Shown in pieces: positions 17,276 through 27,054 of a stretch of DNA of 64,000 bases (position 1 is the stretch's first letter; every line of letters begins with the position of its first letter). The DNA lies in assembly GCA_044368415.1 (NCBI GenBank), contig JBIPLJ010000010.1:1-64000 (forward strand), read 5' to 3'. Position numbers and translations under genes: made by a program. This DNA is from UBA4615 sp044368415 (GTDB lineage Bacteria > Pseudomonadota > Gammaproteobacteria > Burkholderiales > Burkholderiaceae_E). The notes under the pieces were generated by a model. It searched no databases, was not told where the DNA came from, and saw only the letters and a program-made list of their open reading frames with translations.

Positions 17276-18127
17276 ATGAACCCCACCACTGCTGCCATCC
17301 CCAACGCGCTGAGCGTCGCCGGTGTCGACCCCTCGGGCGGCGCCGGCCTCTTCGCCGACCTCAAGGCCTTCTCCGCGCTTGGCGCCTACGGCTGCGGCAT
17401 CGTCGCCGCGCTGACCGCGCAGAACACGCAGGCGGTCACCGGCATCCACGGCGTGCCGCCCGAGTTCGTGCGGCTGCAGCTCGACACGCTGTTCGCCGAC
17501 GTCCGGATAGCCACCTGCAAGATCGGCATGCTCGGCACCGCCGCGGTCGCCCGCGCGGTCGCCGAGGGCCTGGCGCGGCCGATCGCCGCCGGCGCCCCGG
17601 CGCACGTCGTGGTCGACCCTGTGATGGTCGCCAAGAGCGGCGATGCGCTGTTGTCTAAGGATGCAACGTCGATGCTCGTCGAGGCGATCCTGCCGCTGGC
17701 GACCGTGCTCACGCCGAACCTGCCCGAGGCCGGCGTGCTGCTGCGCGAACGCGCACCCGACACGCTGCGCGAGATGTACCGCGCCGCCGAGCGGCTGCGC
17801 CGGCTGCTGCCCGACTCCAAACACGCCTGGGTGATGCTCAAGGGCGGCCACCTCGATGGCGACGCAGTCGACCTGCTGCACGACGGCGACCGGATGATCG
17901 AGCTGCCCGCGCCCCGGATCGACACCAAGAACACACACGGCACCGGCTGCTCGCTGTCGGCCGCGATCGCAGCACTCCTGCCGCGCAGCGGCTCGGTGCC
18001 CGAAGCGGTCGCCGATGCCAAGCGCTGGCTGACCGAGGCCATCCGCAGGTCGGGCGAGCTGTCGGTCGGGCAGGGACACGGCCCCGTGCACCACTTCCAC
18101 ACGGTCTGGCCAGCGCCGAGCCGTTAA
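17276..18127 (+). CDS. thiD: Hydroxymethylpyrimidine/phosphomethylpyrimidine kinase
   Basis: Ribokinase-like kinase that phosphorylates HMP and then HMP-phosphate for thiamine synthesis. At 283 aa it has the family length. Motifs: SVAGVDPSGGAGLFADLKAF at the start, ALTAQNTQ, DPVMVAKSGDALL (about 122-134), TPNLPEAGVL, and the anion-hole/catalytic NTHGTGCSLSAAIAA (about 221-235). The start at 17276 is 14 bp behind the ABC permease stop. Upstream in-frame sequence is only the shadow of the permease gene. No thiamine riboswitch is visible, and read-through from the export operon is likely. Other thiamine genes (thiG, thiS) lie about 28 kb away. Confidence 0.94.
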   Translation: MNPTTAAIPNALSVAGVDPSGGAGLFADLKAFSALGAYGCGIVAALTAQNTQAVTGIHGVPPEFVRLQLDTLFADVRIATCKIGMLGTAAVARAVAEGLARPIAAGAPAHVVVDPVMVAKSGDALLSKDATSMLVEAILPLATVLTPNLPEAGVLLRERAPDTLREMYRAAERLRRLLPDSKHAWVMLKGGHLDGDAVDLLHDGDRMIELPAPRIDTKNTHGTGCSLSAAIAALLPRSGSVPEAVADAKRWLTEAIRRSGELSVGQGHGPVHHFHTVWPAPSR

Positions 18128-18181
18128 CATCGCAGTCTTCCCGTTTCCAGGCGTGCCCGCGGCACGACCCATCGTGCTGTC

Positions 18182-19030
18182 ATGGACCTGCTGATCGCGT
18201 TGCCGCTTCTCGTGAAGGCGGCGATCCTCGGCCTCGTCGAGGGTCTGACCGAGTTCCTGCCGATCTCGAGCACCGGCCACCTCATCCTCGCGGGGAGCCT
18301 GCTCGGCTGGCACGACGACAAGGCCAAGGTCTTCGACGTCGCGATCCAGACCGGCGCGATGGCCGCGGTCATCTGGTACTACCGGGCACGGATCGGACGC
18401 ATCGTCGGCGGCCTGGGCAGCGATCCGGTCGCACGCCGGTTCGCGACCAATGTCGTGATCGCGTTCCTGCCGGCGGCCGTGCTCGGCGTGTTGTTCGGCA
18501 AGTACATCAAGTCGGTGCTGTTCGAGCCGGTGCCGGTCGCGCTCGCCTTCATCGTCGGCGGCATCGTGATCCTGTGGGTCGAGGCTCGCCAGAAGCGCTC
18601 GATGCAGCCTGCGCGCATCGACGACGTCGACGCGCTCTCGGTCGCCGACGCGATCAAACTCGGCTGCGCGCAGGCCTTCGCGCTGATCCCCGGCACCTCG
18701 CGCTCGGGCGCGACCATCATCGGCGGCATGCTGTTCGGGCTGTCGCGCCGCGCGGCCACCGAGTTCTCGTTCTTCCTGGCGATTCCAACCTTGATCGGCG
18801 CCGGTGCCTACCAGACCTTCAAGTACCGCGACCTGCTGTCGGTGGCCGACGTGCCGCTGTTCGGGGTCGGTCTGGTGGTGTCGTTCTTCAGCGCGCTCGT
18901 CTGCGTGCACTGGCTGATCCGTTATGTGTCGCGGCACGACTTCGTGCCCTTCGCCTGGTACCGGATCGTGTTCGGGCTGGTGGTGCTGCTGACGTCCTGG
19001 ACGGGCGTGGTGGACTGGTCGGGCGGTTGA
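18182..19030 (+). CDS. uppP: Undecaprenyl-diphosphatase
   Basis: Integral membrane phosphatase (BacA/UppP family) that recycles undecaprenyl pyrophosphate for peptidoglycan and polysaccharide synthesis and gives bacitracin tolerance when overproduced. The 282-aa protein has the signature EGLTEFLPISSTGHL (about 20-34) and the second motif PGTSRSGATI (about 172-181), which carry the catalytic Glu, Ser and Arg. About eight TM helices are visible. A TAACAT hexamer at the thiD stop could provide its own promoter. It converges on the chemoreceptor gene. Confidence 0.95.
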   Translation: MDLLIALPLLVKAAILGLVEGLTEFLPISSTGHLILAGSLLGWHDDKAKVFDVAIQTGAMAAVIWYYRARIGRIVGGLGSDPVARRFATNVVIAFLPAAVLGVLFGKYIKSVLFEPVPVALAFIVGGIVILWVEARQKRSMQPARIDDVDALSVADAIKLGCAQAFALIPGTSRSGATIIGGMLFGLSRRAATEFSFFLAIPTLIGAGAYQTFKYRDLLSVADVPLFGVGLVVSFFSALVCVHWLIRYVSRHDFVPFAWYRIVFGLVVLLTSWTGVVDWSGG

Positions 19031-19035
19031 GCCCA

Positions 19036-19051
19036 GGCGGCACCCGCCGCC
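19036..19051 (+). terminator. Hairpin between convergent uppP and the chemoreceptor gene
   Basis: GGCGGC-ACCC-GCCGCC forms a perfect 6-bp stem with a 4-nt loop within the 39-bp gap between the two stop codons. No T-run; possible bidirectional termination. Confidence 0.4.
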
Positions 19052-19069
19052 CGCGGCGCGCGCTGACGC

Positions 19070-20614
19070 TCAGACCCGGAACACCTCGATCGCCTGCGAC
19101 AGCCGGTGGGCCTGCTCCTTGAGTTGCCCCGCGGTGCCGGCGGCCTGCTCGACCAGCGCCGCGTTCTGCGTCGTCGAGCGGTCCAGGTCGGCGACCGATA
19201 GGTTGATCTGGTCGATGCCGCGCGCCTGTTCTTGGGTGCCGGCGGCAATCTCGTCGATCAGGTTGCTGACGTCCTGGACCGATGCGGCGATGCCGCTGAT
19301 CGTTTCGGTCGCCTGGCGCACGCCGGCGGCACCTTGGTCGACCCGCGTCGCTGCCTCGCCGGTGAGCCGCTTGATCTCCTTCGCGGCCTCGGCGCTGCGC
19401 TGCGCGAGCGCGCGCACCTCGGTCGCCACGACCGCGAAGCCCCGCCCCTGATCGCCGGCCCGCGCGGCCTCGACCGCTGCATTGAGCGCGAGGATGTTCG
19501 TCTGGAATGCGATCGAGTCGATCATCGAGGTGATGTCGCCGATCCGGCGCGAGCTCTCGGTGATCTCGTCCATCATCGACGCTATGCTGCGGATCGCCTG
19601 GTCGCCGTCGCGGGACACGCCCAGCGCGTCGACCGCGAGCCGGTTGGCGTTCTGGGCCGCGTCGGAGGTGTTGCGCACGGTGCCGGCGATCTCCTCCATG
19701 CTGGCTGCAGTCTCCTGCAGCGCGGACGCGGAGTTTTCGGTGCGGGCGCTGAGATCCAGGTTCCCCTGAGCGATCTCCTGCGTGGCCCTCTCCATGCTGG
19801 CCACCTGCGATCGCACGTCGGCGACCAGGGCCAAGATGTTGACGCCGACCTGGTTGACGTCGCGGACCAGCGCGCCCACCTGATCGACGCGCGTGCTCTT
19901 GAGCGAGATGCCCATCTGCCCGCCGGCGATTGCTCGGGCCGCGCCGGACGCCTCGGCGAGCGGACGGGTGACCGATGCCTGCAGCCATGCCACGCCGGCG
20001 GCCGACGCGGCCAGCGCCATGCCGACCGAAACCAGAGACGCGCTCGACAGGGCGCCGGTGGCCAGCAGGCCGGCGGCGCCCGCCAGCGCCGGGGCGCCGC
20101 TGGCGATCGCGAAGCGCGCAGCGAGCGGTAGCGCGGCCAGACGCTGCAGGCGGCCGGCGAGGCCGGTGCGCAGCAGTCGGCCGCCCGACATCACGAGCCG
20201 AGCGCGGCCTTCGCGCATGTCGCGGTACAGGGCTTCGGCCGCTTCGATCTCCTGGCGCGCGGGGCAGGTGCGCACCGACATGTAGCCGACCATCGCGCCC
20301 TGTTCGAGCATCGGGGTCGCGTTCGCGCGGACCCAGTAGAAGTCGCCGTTCTTGCAGCGGTTCTTCACCAGGGCGGTCCACGGCGCGCCAGACTGGATCG
20401 TCGCCCACATGTCGGCGAACGCCGCCTCGGGCATGTCCGGGTGGCGGACCAGGTTGTGTGCCTTGCCGATCAGCTCCTGCTCGGTGAAGCCACTGATCTC
20501 GATGAATGCGGGATTGCAGTAGGTGATCCGGCCCTTGAGGTCGGTCGTCGACACCAGAGTCGCTTCGGGGGCGAGTCGGCGCTCGGTCTGGGTGATCGGG
20601 AGGTTCTGGCGCAT
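19070..20614 (-). CDS. PAS-containing methyl-accepting chemotaxis protein, Aer-like
   Basis: 514-aa chemoreceptor. An N-terminal PAS domain (about residues 20-115) contains NPAFIEISGFTEQELIGKAHN, LVRHPDMP, and KNGDFYWVRANATP, the pattern of Aer-type redox or energy sensors. A double hydrophobic region follows at about 165-215. The cytoplasmic signalling domain has the invariant hairpin tip IDSIAFQTNILALNAAVEAARAG (about 370-392). No periplasmic ligand domain is present, so it would sense an internal signal such as FAD redox state. No other che genes are in the window, so it is an orphan receptor. Confidence 0.93.
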   Translation of the reverse strand: MRQNLPITQTERRLAPEATLVSTTDLKGRITYCNPAFIEISGFTEQELIGKAHNLVRHPDMPEAAFADMWATIQSGAPWTALVKNRCKNGDFYWVRANATPMLEQGAMVGYMSVRTCPARQEIEAAEALYRDMREGRARLVMSGGRLLRTGLAGRLQRLAALPLAARFAIASGAPALAGAAGLLATGALSSASLVSVGMALAASAAGVAWLQASVTRPLAEASGAARAIAGGQMGISLKSTRVDQVGALVRDVNQVGVNILALVADVRSQVASMERATQEIAQGNLDLSARTENSASALQETAASMEEIAGTVRNTSDAAQNANRLAVDALGVSRDGDQAIRSIASMMDEITESSRRIGDITSMIDSIAFQTNILALNAAVEAARAGDQGRGFAVVATEVRALAQRSAEAAKEIKRLTGEAATRVDQGAAGVRQATETISGIAASVQDVSNLIDEIAAGTQEQARGIDQINLSVADLDRSTTQNAALVEQAAGTAGQLKEQAHRLSQAIEVFRV

Positions 20615-20735
20615 GGGTGTCGTCGGCGAGAAATGGAGGGCTTGGGATCCGAGGTCGAGATCGCGCTATGTCCTGTACAGCAATGTGGAACAAGGGAAAA
20701 CAGCGGAATCGACCGAGCAGCGGCGCGAAATCCCG

Positions 20736-21460
20736 TCAATTCCGCGGGGGCGCGTGCGCGCCGGGTCGCGCGTCGAGCGCTTCAACGCGCTGCCGGGAGA
20801 ATCCGGACCGATAGCGTCCCGGCGGCAGTCCCACCCGGCGACCGAAGTCGCGGGTGAAGTGGGCCTGATCAGAGTAGCCGGCGAGGAAGCCGACCTCCGC
20901 GATCGGCTGCGTCGTCTCCAGCAGCCACCACGATGCCGAGCGCAGCCGTGCCTCGGCCGTCACGGTCGACCAAGTGAGAAGCTGTGAATAAACCTACTGC
21001 GCGTCCCGATCCGGCGCCTGCGGTGCTCGCCGTACATCACGTACGGCTGCGCTCCTCGGCACCGGCTCGGGCCTGCTCGCTACGGTTTCTTCACAGCTTC
21101 TGAGTCCGGCGCCGGCCAGCGTGCGCTGCAGCCCGCGGGTCGACAGGCCGAGCGCCGCAGCCGCTTGACCGAGCGTGCGCGGGCGCAGCGGGTCGGCGAG
21201 GGCGTCGCGTGCGCAGCGCCGGGCGATGTCCGGCCAGGGCAGCGTGTTGCACAGATCGACGGGGACGGCACGCATGGCCTGCGCTGCGCCGCCCGCGGAC
21301 GGCGCCGGTTGGTCCGATGTCGCGTCCGGATCCCAGTGCAGGGTCCAGCCGCCGGTGCGACCCGCAGCGGCCAGCCGCTGCAGTGTCGTCTCGTGGGCGG
21401 CGTCCCGCGGATCGGGGTCGGCGCGCCACTCGAGATGCCAGCTCCGGCGAGGCCGGCGCC
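20736..21460 (-). pseudogene. AraC-family regulator, interrupted by a 125-bp element
   Basis: The C-terminal AraC HTH domain is split. Upstream half: PLRPRTLGQAAAALGLSTRGLQRTLAG (first HTH), ending near 21102. Downstream half: TAEARLRSASWWLLETTQPI and GFLAGYSDQAHFTRDFGRRV (second HTH), starting near 20975. Both halves are in the same frame. The inserted element at 20977-21101 supplies an in-frame TAG at 20994-20996. Removing 126 bp joins LAGAGL to TWSTVTAEARL, which reads as a normal AraC domain. The N-terminal boundary is unclear because the frame merges with a truncated molybdopterin-subunit gene around 21440. No functional protein is expected. Confidence 0.8.
20977..21101. mobile_element. 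125-bp MITE-like element with 18-bp terminal inverted repeats
   Basis: Ends AGAAGCTGTGAATAAACC (20977-20994) and GGTTTCTTCACAGCTTCT (21084-21101) are inverted repeats with one mismatch. The interior is also partly palindromic, centred on CCGTACATCACGTACGG at about 21030-21046. It carries no gene. It interrupts the AraC-type reading frame. A short target duplication (CTC or ACT) is possible but ambiguous. A non-autonomous miniature element is the simplest reading; a large REP-like repeat is the alternative. Confidence 0.78.
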
Positions 21461-22054
21461 CGCAACACGCGACCGTAGAGCAGGCCTGGTCGACGCACGT
21501 CGGCGGCATACAGCGCTGCGCCGCGCACGATCGCGGCCCCCTGTTCGATCGGCTGGGTGCGGGTCGCCTGCGCCGGGGACCGCGCGAATGCGCGCAGCTC
21601 GCCGAAGGGCCGGGGTCTTGCCAGCAGCACGCCCGGGGGATGTCCTGCAGCGAGCGCGTCGCGCAGCGTCGCGCAGCGTCGCGCAGGCCTGGGCGAGCGG
21701 CACGGCGAACTCGCGGATGGAGTCGCTGCCCACGCTGGCCTTGACTCGCCCAATCGTGCCGGTGCCGTGCAGCCGTGTCTCGACGCGCTCCCAGGGCACG
21801 CCGAGTTCGTCGCAGGCGATGCGCTTCATCGCGGTCAGCACGTTCTGGCCCATCTCCACGCGCGGCAGGGTCAGCGTGTAGCGCCCGTCGGCGAAGCGGA
21901 TCCACGAGGCGGCGTCCTCGATGCTCGGCGCCGGCCGCTTCGGGATCACTGGCAGGCTGCCGCAGCCGGCGGCGAAGGTCACGGTCAGTCCGCCCGCCGC
22001 GACCAGGAAGCGGCGGCGGGACCCGCGCGGCACGCGCCGGTGGGCCGGGCTCAC
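21440..22054 (-). pseudogene. Xanthine dehydrogenase-like molybdopterin-binding subunit, truncated and frameshifted
   Basis: Begins with GTG at 22054, overlapping the [2Fe-2S] subunit stop (GTGA). A twin-arginine-like export signal (SRRRFLVAAGGLTVTFAAGCG) is followed by WIRFADGRYTLTLPRVEMGQ and CDELGVPWERVETRLHGTG. These features are typical of the large subunit of IorAB/periplasmic aldehyde dehydrogenase-type enzymes. At 21656-21686 a 10-bp tandem repeat shifts the frame. The neighbouring frame then continues HPPGVLLARPRPFGELRAFARSP, PIEQGAAIVRGAALYAADVR and LYGRVLRAPASPELASR. Normal proteins are about 700 aa; only about 200 codons remain before the sequence turns into the AraC relic. It is certainly inactive. 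Confidence 0.8.
21656..21686. repeat. 10-bp tandem repeat causing a frameshift
   Basis: The unit GCGCAGCGTC occurs at 21661-21670 and 21671-21680, with partial units on both sides. Deleting one unit restores the frame of the molybdopterin subunit (CATLRDA continuing into LAAGHPPG), so the repeat expanded within the gene. Confidence 0.75.
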
Positions 22055-22521
22055 GAGCGTCCCCCGGCGATCGCGGCCGACGCCCGGTGCACCGCGTCGC
22101 GGATCCGCTGCTGCGTGCCGCATCGGCACAGGGTGTCCGCCAGGGCCGCGTCGATGTCGGCGTCGGCGGGACGCGGCCGCTCGCGCAGCAGCGCCACCGT
22201 CGCCATCACCTGGCCGGCCTGGCAATAGCCGCACTGCGGCACCGAGGCGTCGAGCCAGGCCTGCTGCACCGGATGGAGCGCATCGCCGCGCGCCAGGCCC
22301 TCGATCGTCTCGATCCGCGCCTCGCCGAGCGCCCCCATACTCAACAGGCAGGCGCGTCGCGCGCGGCCGTCGACCAGCACCGTGCAGGCGCCGCACAGGC
22401 CGACGCCGCAGCCGAACTTCGCGCCGACGAGGCCCAGCGCCTCGCGCAGCACGGTCAGCAGGGTCTCGTCGTGCCAGGGGGCGTCGAGTTCGATCCGGGA
22501 TTCATTGACGTTCAGGTACAT
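22051..22521 (-). CDS. (2Fe-2S)-binding subunit of a xanthine dehydrogenase family enzyme
   Basis: 156-aa electron-transfer subunit (CoxS/IorA type). The N-terminal plant-ferredoxin-like cluster is CGVGLCGACTVLVDGRARRAC (about 40-60), and the C-terminal [2Fe-2S] domain has CGYCQAGQVM (about 98-107) and LCRCGTQQRI (about 132-141). The reading frame is intact from ATG 22521 and the length is normal. Its catalytic partner directly downstream is truncated and frameshifted, so this subunit is now an orphan unless it pairs with another large subunit elsewhere. It is divergent from recQ across a 215-bp gap. Confidence 0.92.
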   Translation of the reverse strand: MYLNVNESRIELDAPWHDETLLTVLREALGLVGAKFGCGVGLCGACTVLVDGRARRACLLSMGALGEARIETIEGLARGDALHPVQQAWLDASVPQCGYCQAGQVMATVALLRERPRPADADIDAALADTLCRCGTQQRIRDAVHRASAAIAGGRS

Positions 22522-22724
22522 CGCGGCCTCCGAGGGGGGTGCCCCGATCATCGCGGCCGGTCGGCCCGCCTGTATTGAACGATCGCGCCAGGGAGGTATC
22601 GCTTGCACCGGCTGCCTCGGTTGCCGGCGCGGCACCGGCCTACCCCGTGAAACAAAACCGGCCAGGGGCCGCCCCCCACGCAGGAACTAGGCCCTCGGGC
22701 CGGGATCCCGCAGAGGCCTTCGCG

Positions 22725-22730
22725 TACCAT
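22725..22730 (+). promoter_or_regulatory. -10 hexamer TACCAT before recQ
   Basis: TACCAT ends 6 nt before the GTG at 22737, again a leaderless-type spacing with no room for a ribosome-binding site. Weak match; support comes mainly from position. Confidence 0.3.
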
Positions 22731-22736
22731 TTGCGG

Positions 22737-24619
<1,883 letters not shown>

Positions 24620-24623
<4 letters not shown>

Positions 24624-25615
24624 GGGCTGGCGTTGGACGCGCCGCGTTCGACGCGGCTGCGGTACCTGGCATGGCGGTCGCGGTCGTGCGTGATGGCGAG
24701 GTCAGGATGGAGGCCTTCGGCCGACGCTCGGCCGCAGCAACTTCGCCGGTCGGTCCGTCTACGGTCTTCGACGCCGCGTCGCTGACCAAGCCATTGGTCG
24801 CCTACGTCGTGATGCAACTGGCGGATGCGGGGGCGCTCGACCTCGACGACCTGGTGGCCGCGCATGCGCCGTTCGCGCTCGCCGACGAGATCGCTGCCGC
24901 GCCGATCACGGTCGAGCACCTGCTCTCCCACCGCTCGGGCCTGCCCAATCTGTTCGGTACGGGGCCACTGCGGGTGCACGTCCCGCCGGGACGCCGCTTC
25001 AGTTACTCGAGCGTCGGCTACGCCTACCTGCAGCGGGCGATCGAGGCCGTCACGGGCGAACCGCTCGAGGCAACCGTCCGGTGCCGTGTGCTCGAGCCGC
25101 TCGGCATGCGCGACTCGAGCCTGATCTGGCAGCGCCGCTTCGAGGCTGACCATGCGGTGCCGCACGAGGGCGGTGTGCCGCTCGACAAGCACCGCCCGCC
25201 GGTGGCGTCGGCCTCCTACTCGCTACAGACCACTGCCGGCGCCTATGCCCGCTTCGTGGCGGCGACGATCGCAGGCACCGGGCTGTCCGAGGCTGCGCAT
25301 GCCCGATGGCTCGCGCCCTGCGTCGCGGTACCCGACGGACGCGCCGAGGATCTGTCCGAAGACGGGGTACCCGCGGCGGCCGGGCTCGCCTGGTCGCCCG
25401 GCTGGGGCTGCGAGCCCGAGGCCGGCACCTTTTTTCAGTGGGGCAAGACCGCGGGCGTGCGTACGTTCGCGATGGGCACAGTCGGTGCGCGTACCGGCAT
25501 CGTCGTACTTGCTAACGGGAACACCGGGCTGCGTGCGATCGGACCGCTGGTCGACGAGGTGCTCCCCTGCGACCACCCGGCGGTGGAGTGGCTGCACACG
25601 TGCGTCACAGAGTGA
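24620..25615 (+). CDS. Serine hydrolase, beta-lactamase (class C-like) family
   Basis: 331-aa penicillin-binding-protein-like hydrolase. The catalytic SxxK motif is SLTK (about residue 54), the second motif is YSSVGY (Y about 130), and HRSGLPN (about 97) is the usual flanking motif. No clear signal peptide is present, so it is probably cytosolic, as many esterase-like members are. Its ATG overlaps the recQ stop by 4 bp (ATGA), so co-translation is likely. It may be an esterase or amide hydrolase; there is no specific reason to call it an antibiotic resistance enzyme. Confidence 0.85.
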
Positions 25616-25658
25616 GCCCTTGGCGCCATGGTCGCGTGACGGGACGGATCGCGCCGCG

Positions 25659-26297
25659 CTACAGCGCCATCGACCCCCGAGCCGCCAGCCCCGCCCGCCA
25701 CCGCAGCATGTTCGGATGTCGCTCCGGATCCGGTTTGACCTTCACCACCCGAGCGAAGTCCACCGCCACAGCCGCCGTCACGTCGGCGATCGAGAACCGC
25801 TCGGTCGCCACGAACTCGCGCCCGACCAGCCGTGCCTCCAGCACATCGAAGAAATGCGCCACCCGCGCCCGCCCGCGCTGCGCGAGCTCCGGGATCTGCG
25901 CATAGTCCACCGGCCCCGGCAGCGCCCGGTTCACCATCGCGGGCGAGCCGTTGCGCAGCCCCTCGGCGATCGCCGACAGGCCTTCGTACTCGCCGCGCCA
26001 GTGCCAGGTCGCGATCTCGGCCCGCTCGGTGGGCGTGCGGCCCATCAACGGTGGCTCCGGATAGGCCGCCTCGAGCCACGCGGCGATCGATGCGTTGTCG
26101 GTCAGCGTCAGCCCGTCGTCGGTGACCAGCACCGGCACCGTGCACTGCGGGTTGATCTTCCTGAAGGCCTCGCCGAGCTGCTGCTTGGCCGCGAGGTCGA
26201 CCAACACGACCTCGTGCGGCACGGCCTTCTCGGCGAGCAGGATCCGCGCGCGGCGCGGCGACGGAGCGGTCTTGCAGTCGTAGAAGACGATGGTCAT
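25659..26297 (-). CDS. Glutathione S-transferase family protein
   Basis: 212-aa cytosolic GST. The N-terminal thioredoxin-like domain has FYDCKTAPSPRRARILLAEK (Ser/Cys at the active-site region), INPQCTVPVLVTDDG with the cis-Pro, and TLTDNASIAAWLEAAYP for glutathione gamma-glutamyl binding. The all-helical C-terminal domain has the folding motif FSIADVTAAVAVDFAR (about 168-183). The activity could be conjugation, dehalogenation or isomerisation. It converges with the serine hydrolase and is directly preceded by an acyl-CoA ligase relic. Confidence 0.9.
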   Translation of the reverse strand: MTIVFYDCKTAPSPRRARILLAEKAVPHEVVLVDLAAKQQLGEAFRKINPQCTVPVLVTDDGLTLTDNASIAAWLEAAYPEPPLMGRTPTERAEIATWHWRGEYEGLSAIAEGLRNGSPAMVNRALPGPVDYAQIPELAQRGRARVAHFFDVLEARLVGREFVATERFSIADVTAAVAVDFARVVKVKPDPERHPNMLRWRAGLAARGSMAL

Positions 26298-26325
26298 GGC
26301 GGGGCAGCTCCGTCGAAGGGTTCGT

Positions 26326-26556
26326 TCAGATGATGCGGCTCGCCCGGCTCGCCCGGCCCGCCCGGCCCGCCCAGTCGCGGTCGCGCAGCAGTCGCTTGTA
26401 GAGCTTGCCGGTCGGGTGACGGGGCAGCTCGGCCTCGAAGTCCACCGAGCGCGGGCACTTGATCGGCGAGAGCCGCTCGCGGCACCAGGCGATCAACTCG
26501 CGCTCCAGCAGAGGGCCGTCGTCGGCCATCTCGCGCGGCGTGACCACGGCCTTCAC
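26326..26556 (-). pseudogene. C-terminal relic of an acyl-CoA synthetase (AMP-forming)
   Basis: Only the last 75 or so codons of an ANL-family ligase remain. The segment EAVKAVVTPRE-MADDGPLLERELIAWCRERLSP contains the usual C-terminal domain region, and LPRHPTGKLYKRLL carries the catalytic lysine motif (PxxxTGKxxK). An in-frame TGA lies about 30 bp upstream of the GTG and nothing further upstream resembles the N-domain. The tail encodes GRAGRASRAS from a 9-bp GC repeat. It sits 28 bp before the GST start on the same strand. Confidence 0.75.
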
Positions 26557-26885
26557 CGCCTCGCGGCCCGCTCGTCGTCATTGGTGTCGTCTCCTGGATC
26601 CGCCATCCGGCCGTCGTGGGCCAGACCGGTCTGGGAGTCGATCGTAGCCTCCCGTGTCGCTGCGGCGCAACTTCGCCCCCCGGGCACGGAATCGCCGCAA
26701 CCACCTGTCGGCGGCGACGCCGTTGCGCGGCCGGAGAGGTCCGGTGATCGTGCGGGACGGTCGGGGGCGGGCTCTGGAGGCGGTACGATGCTCCTATTGC
26801 ACAACCGACTTCGCGCCGAGCAGGCATCAAGCCGAGCACCCGCCGAGCGTTTCACTAGAACCCGGTTCGACGCCGCCCGAGAACC

Positions 26886-26972
26886 ATGGAAGAAATCCTC
26901 AAAGTATTCGACGACGATCTGCTGGCTGCCGTGCAGTCGTTGATCGACCTGATCGTTGGCCTGACCCGCTGA
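26886..26972 (+). CDS. Possible 28-aa small protein
   Basis: ATG at 26886 opens a 28-codon ORF with less GC-biased codons than its surroundings (GAA GAA ATC CTC AAA GTA TTC). The peptide begins MEEILKVFDDDLLAAV and ends IDLIVGLTR: an acidic first half and a hydrophobic second half, compatible with an amphipathic helix. A hairpin follows 23 nt after the stop. There is no strong ribosome-binding site. It could be a real microprotein or a chance ORF. Confidence 0.3.
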   Translation: MEEILKVFDDDLLAAVQSLIDLIVGLTR

Positions 26973-26990
26973 CCCGCTGACCCGCTGACC
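26961..26990. repeat. 8-bp tandem repeat CTGACCCG
   Basis: Three perfect CTGACCCG units followed by CTGACC, running out of the end of the small ORF. Confidence 0.7.
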
Positions 26991-26995
26991 GGGCA

Positions 26996-27014
26996 GGCGG
27001 GCGTGGTGCCCGCC
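26996..27014 (+). terminator. Hairpin between the small ORF and the nodT-type gene
   Basis: GGCGGGC-GTGGT-GCCCGCC is a perfect 7-bp stem with a 5-nt loop, followed by CCC rather than a T-run. It lies 40 bp beyond the end of the converging minus-strand efflux operon. Confidence 0.4.
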
Positions 27015-27054
27015 CCCAGAGGGCGTGAGGCGCTGTCTGTGCCCGAATAGCGGG

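Larger units (their letters stand above)
26557..27054. other. Gap with no recognisable protein gene apart from a possible small ORF
   Basis: About 500 bp between the ligase relic and the nodT-type gene. It holds one 28-codon ORF (26886-26972), an 8-bp tandem repeat CTGACCCG at 26961-26990 and a hairpin at 26996-27014. I see nothing else with coding character. Confidence 0.5.

Noticed and set aside
20670..20690. CTGTACAG upstream of the chemoreceptor as a LexA site
   Set aside because: It is only the 8-bp palindrome without the longer spaced LexA consensus, and a chemoreceptor is not an expected SOS gene.
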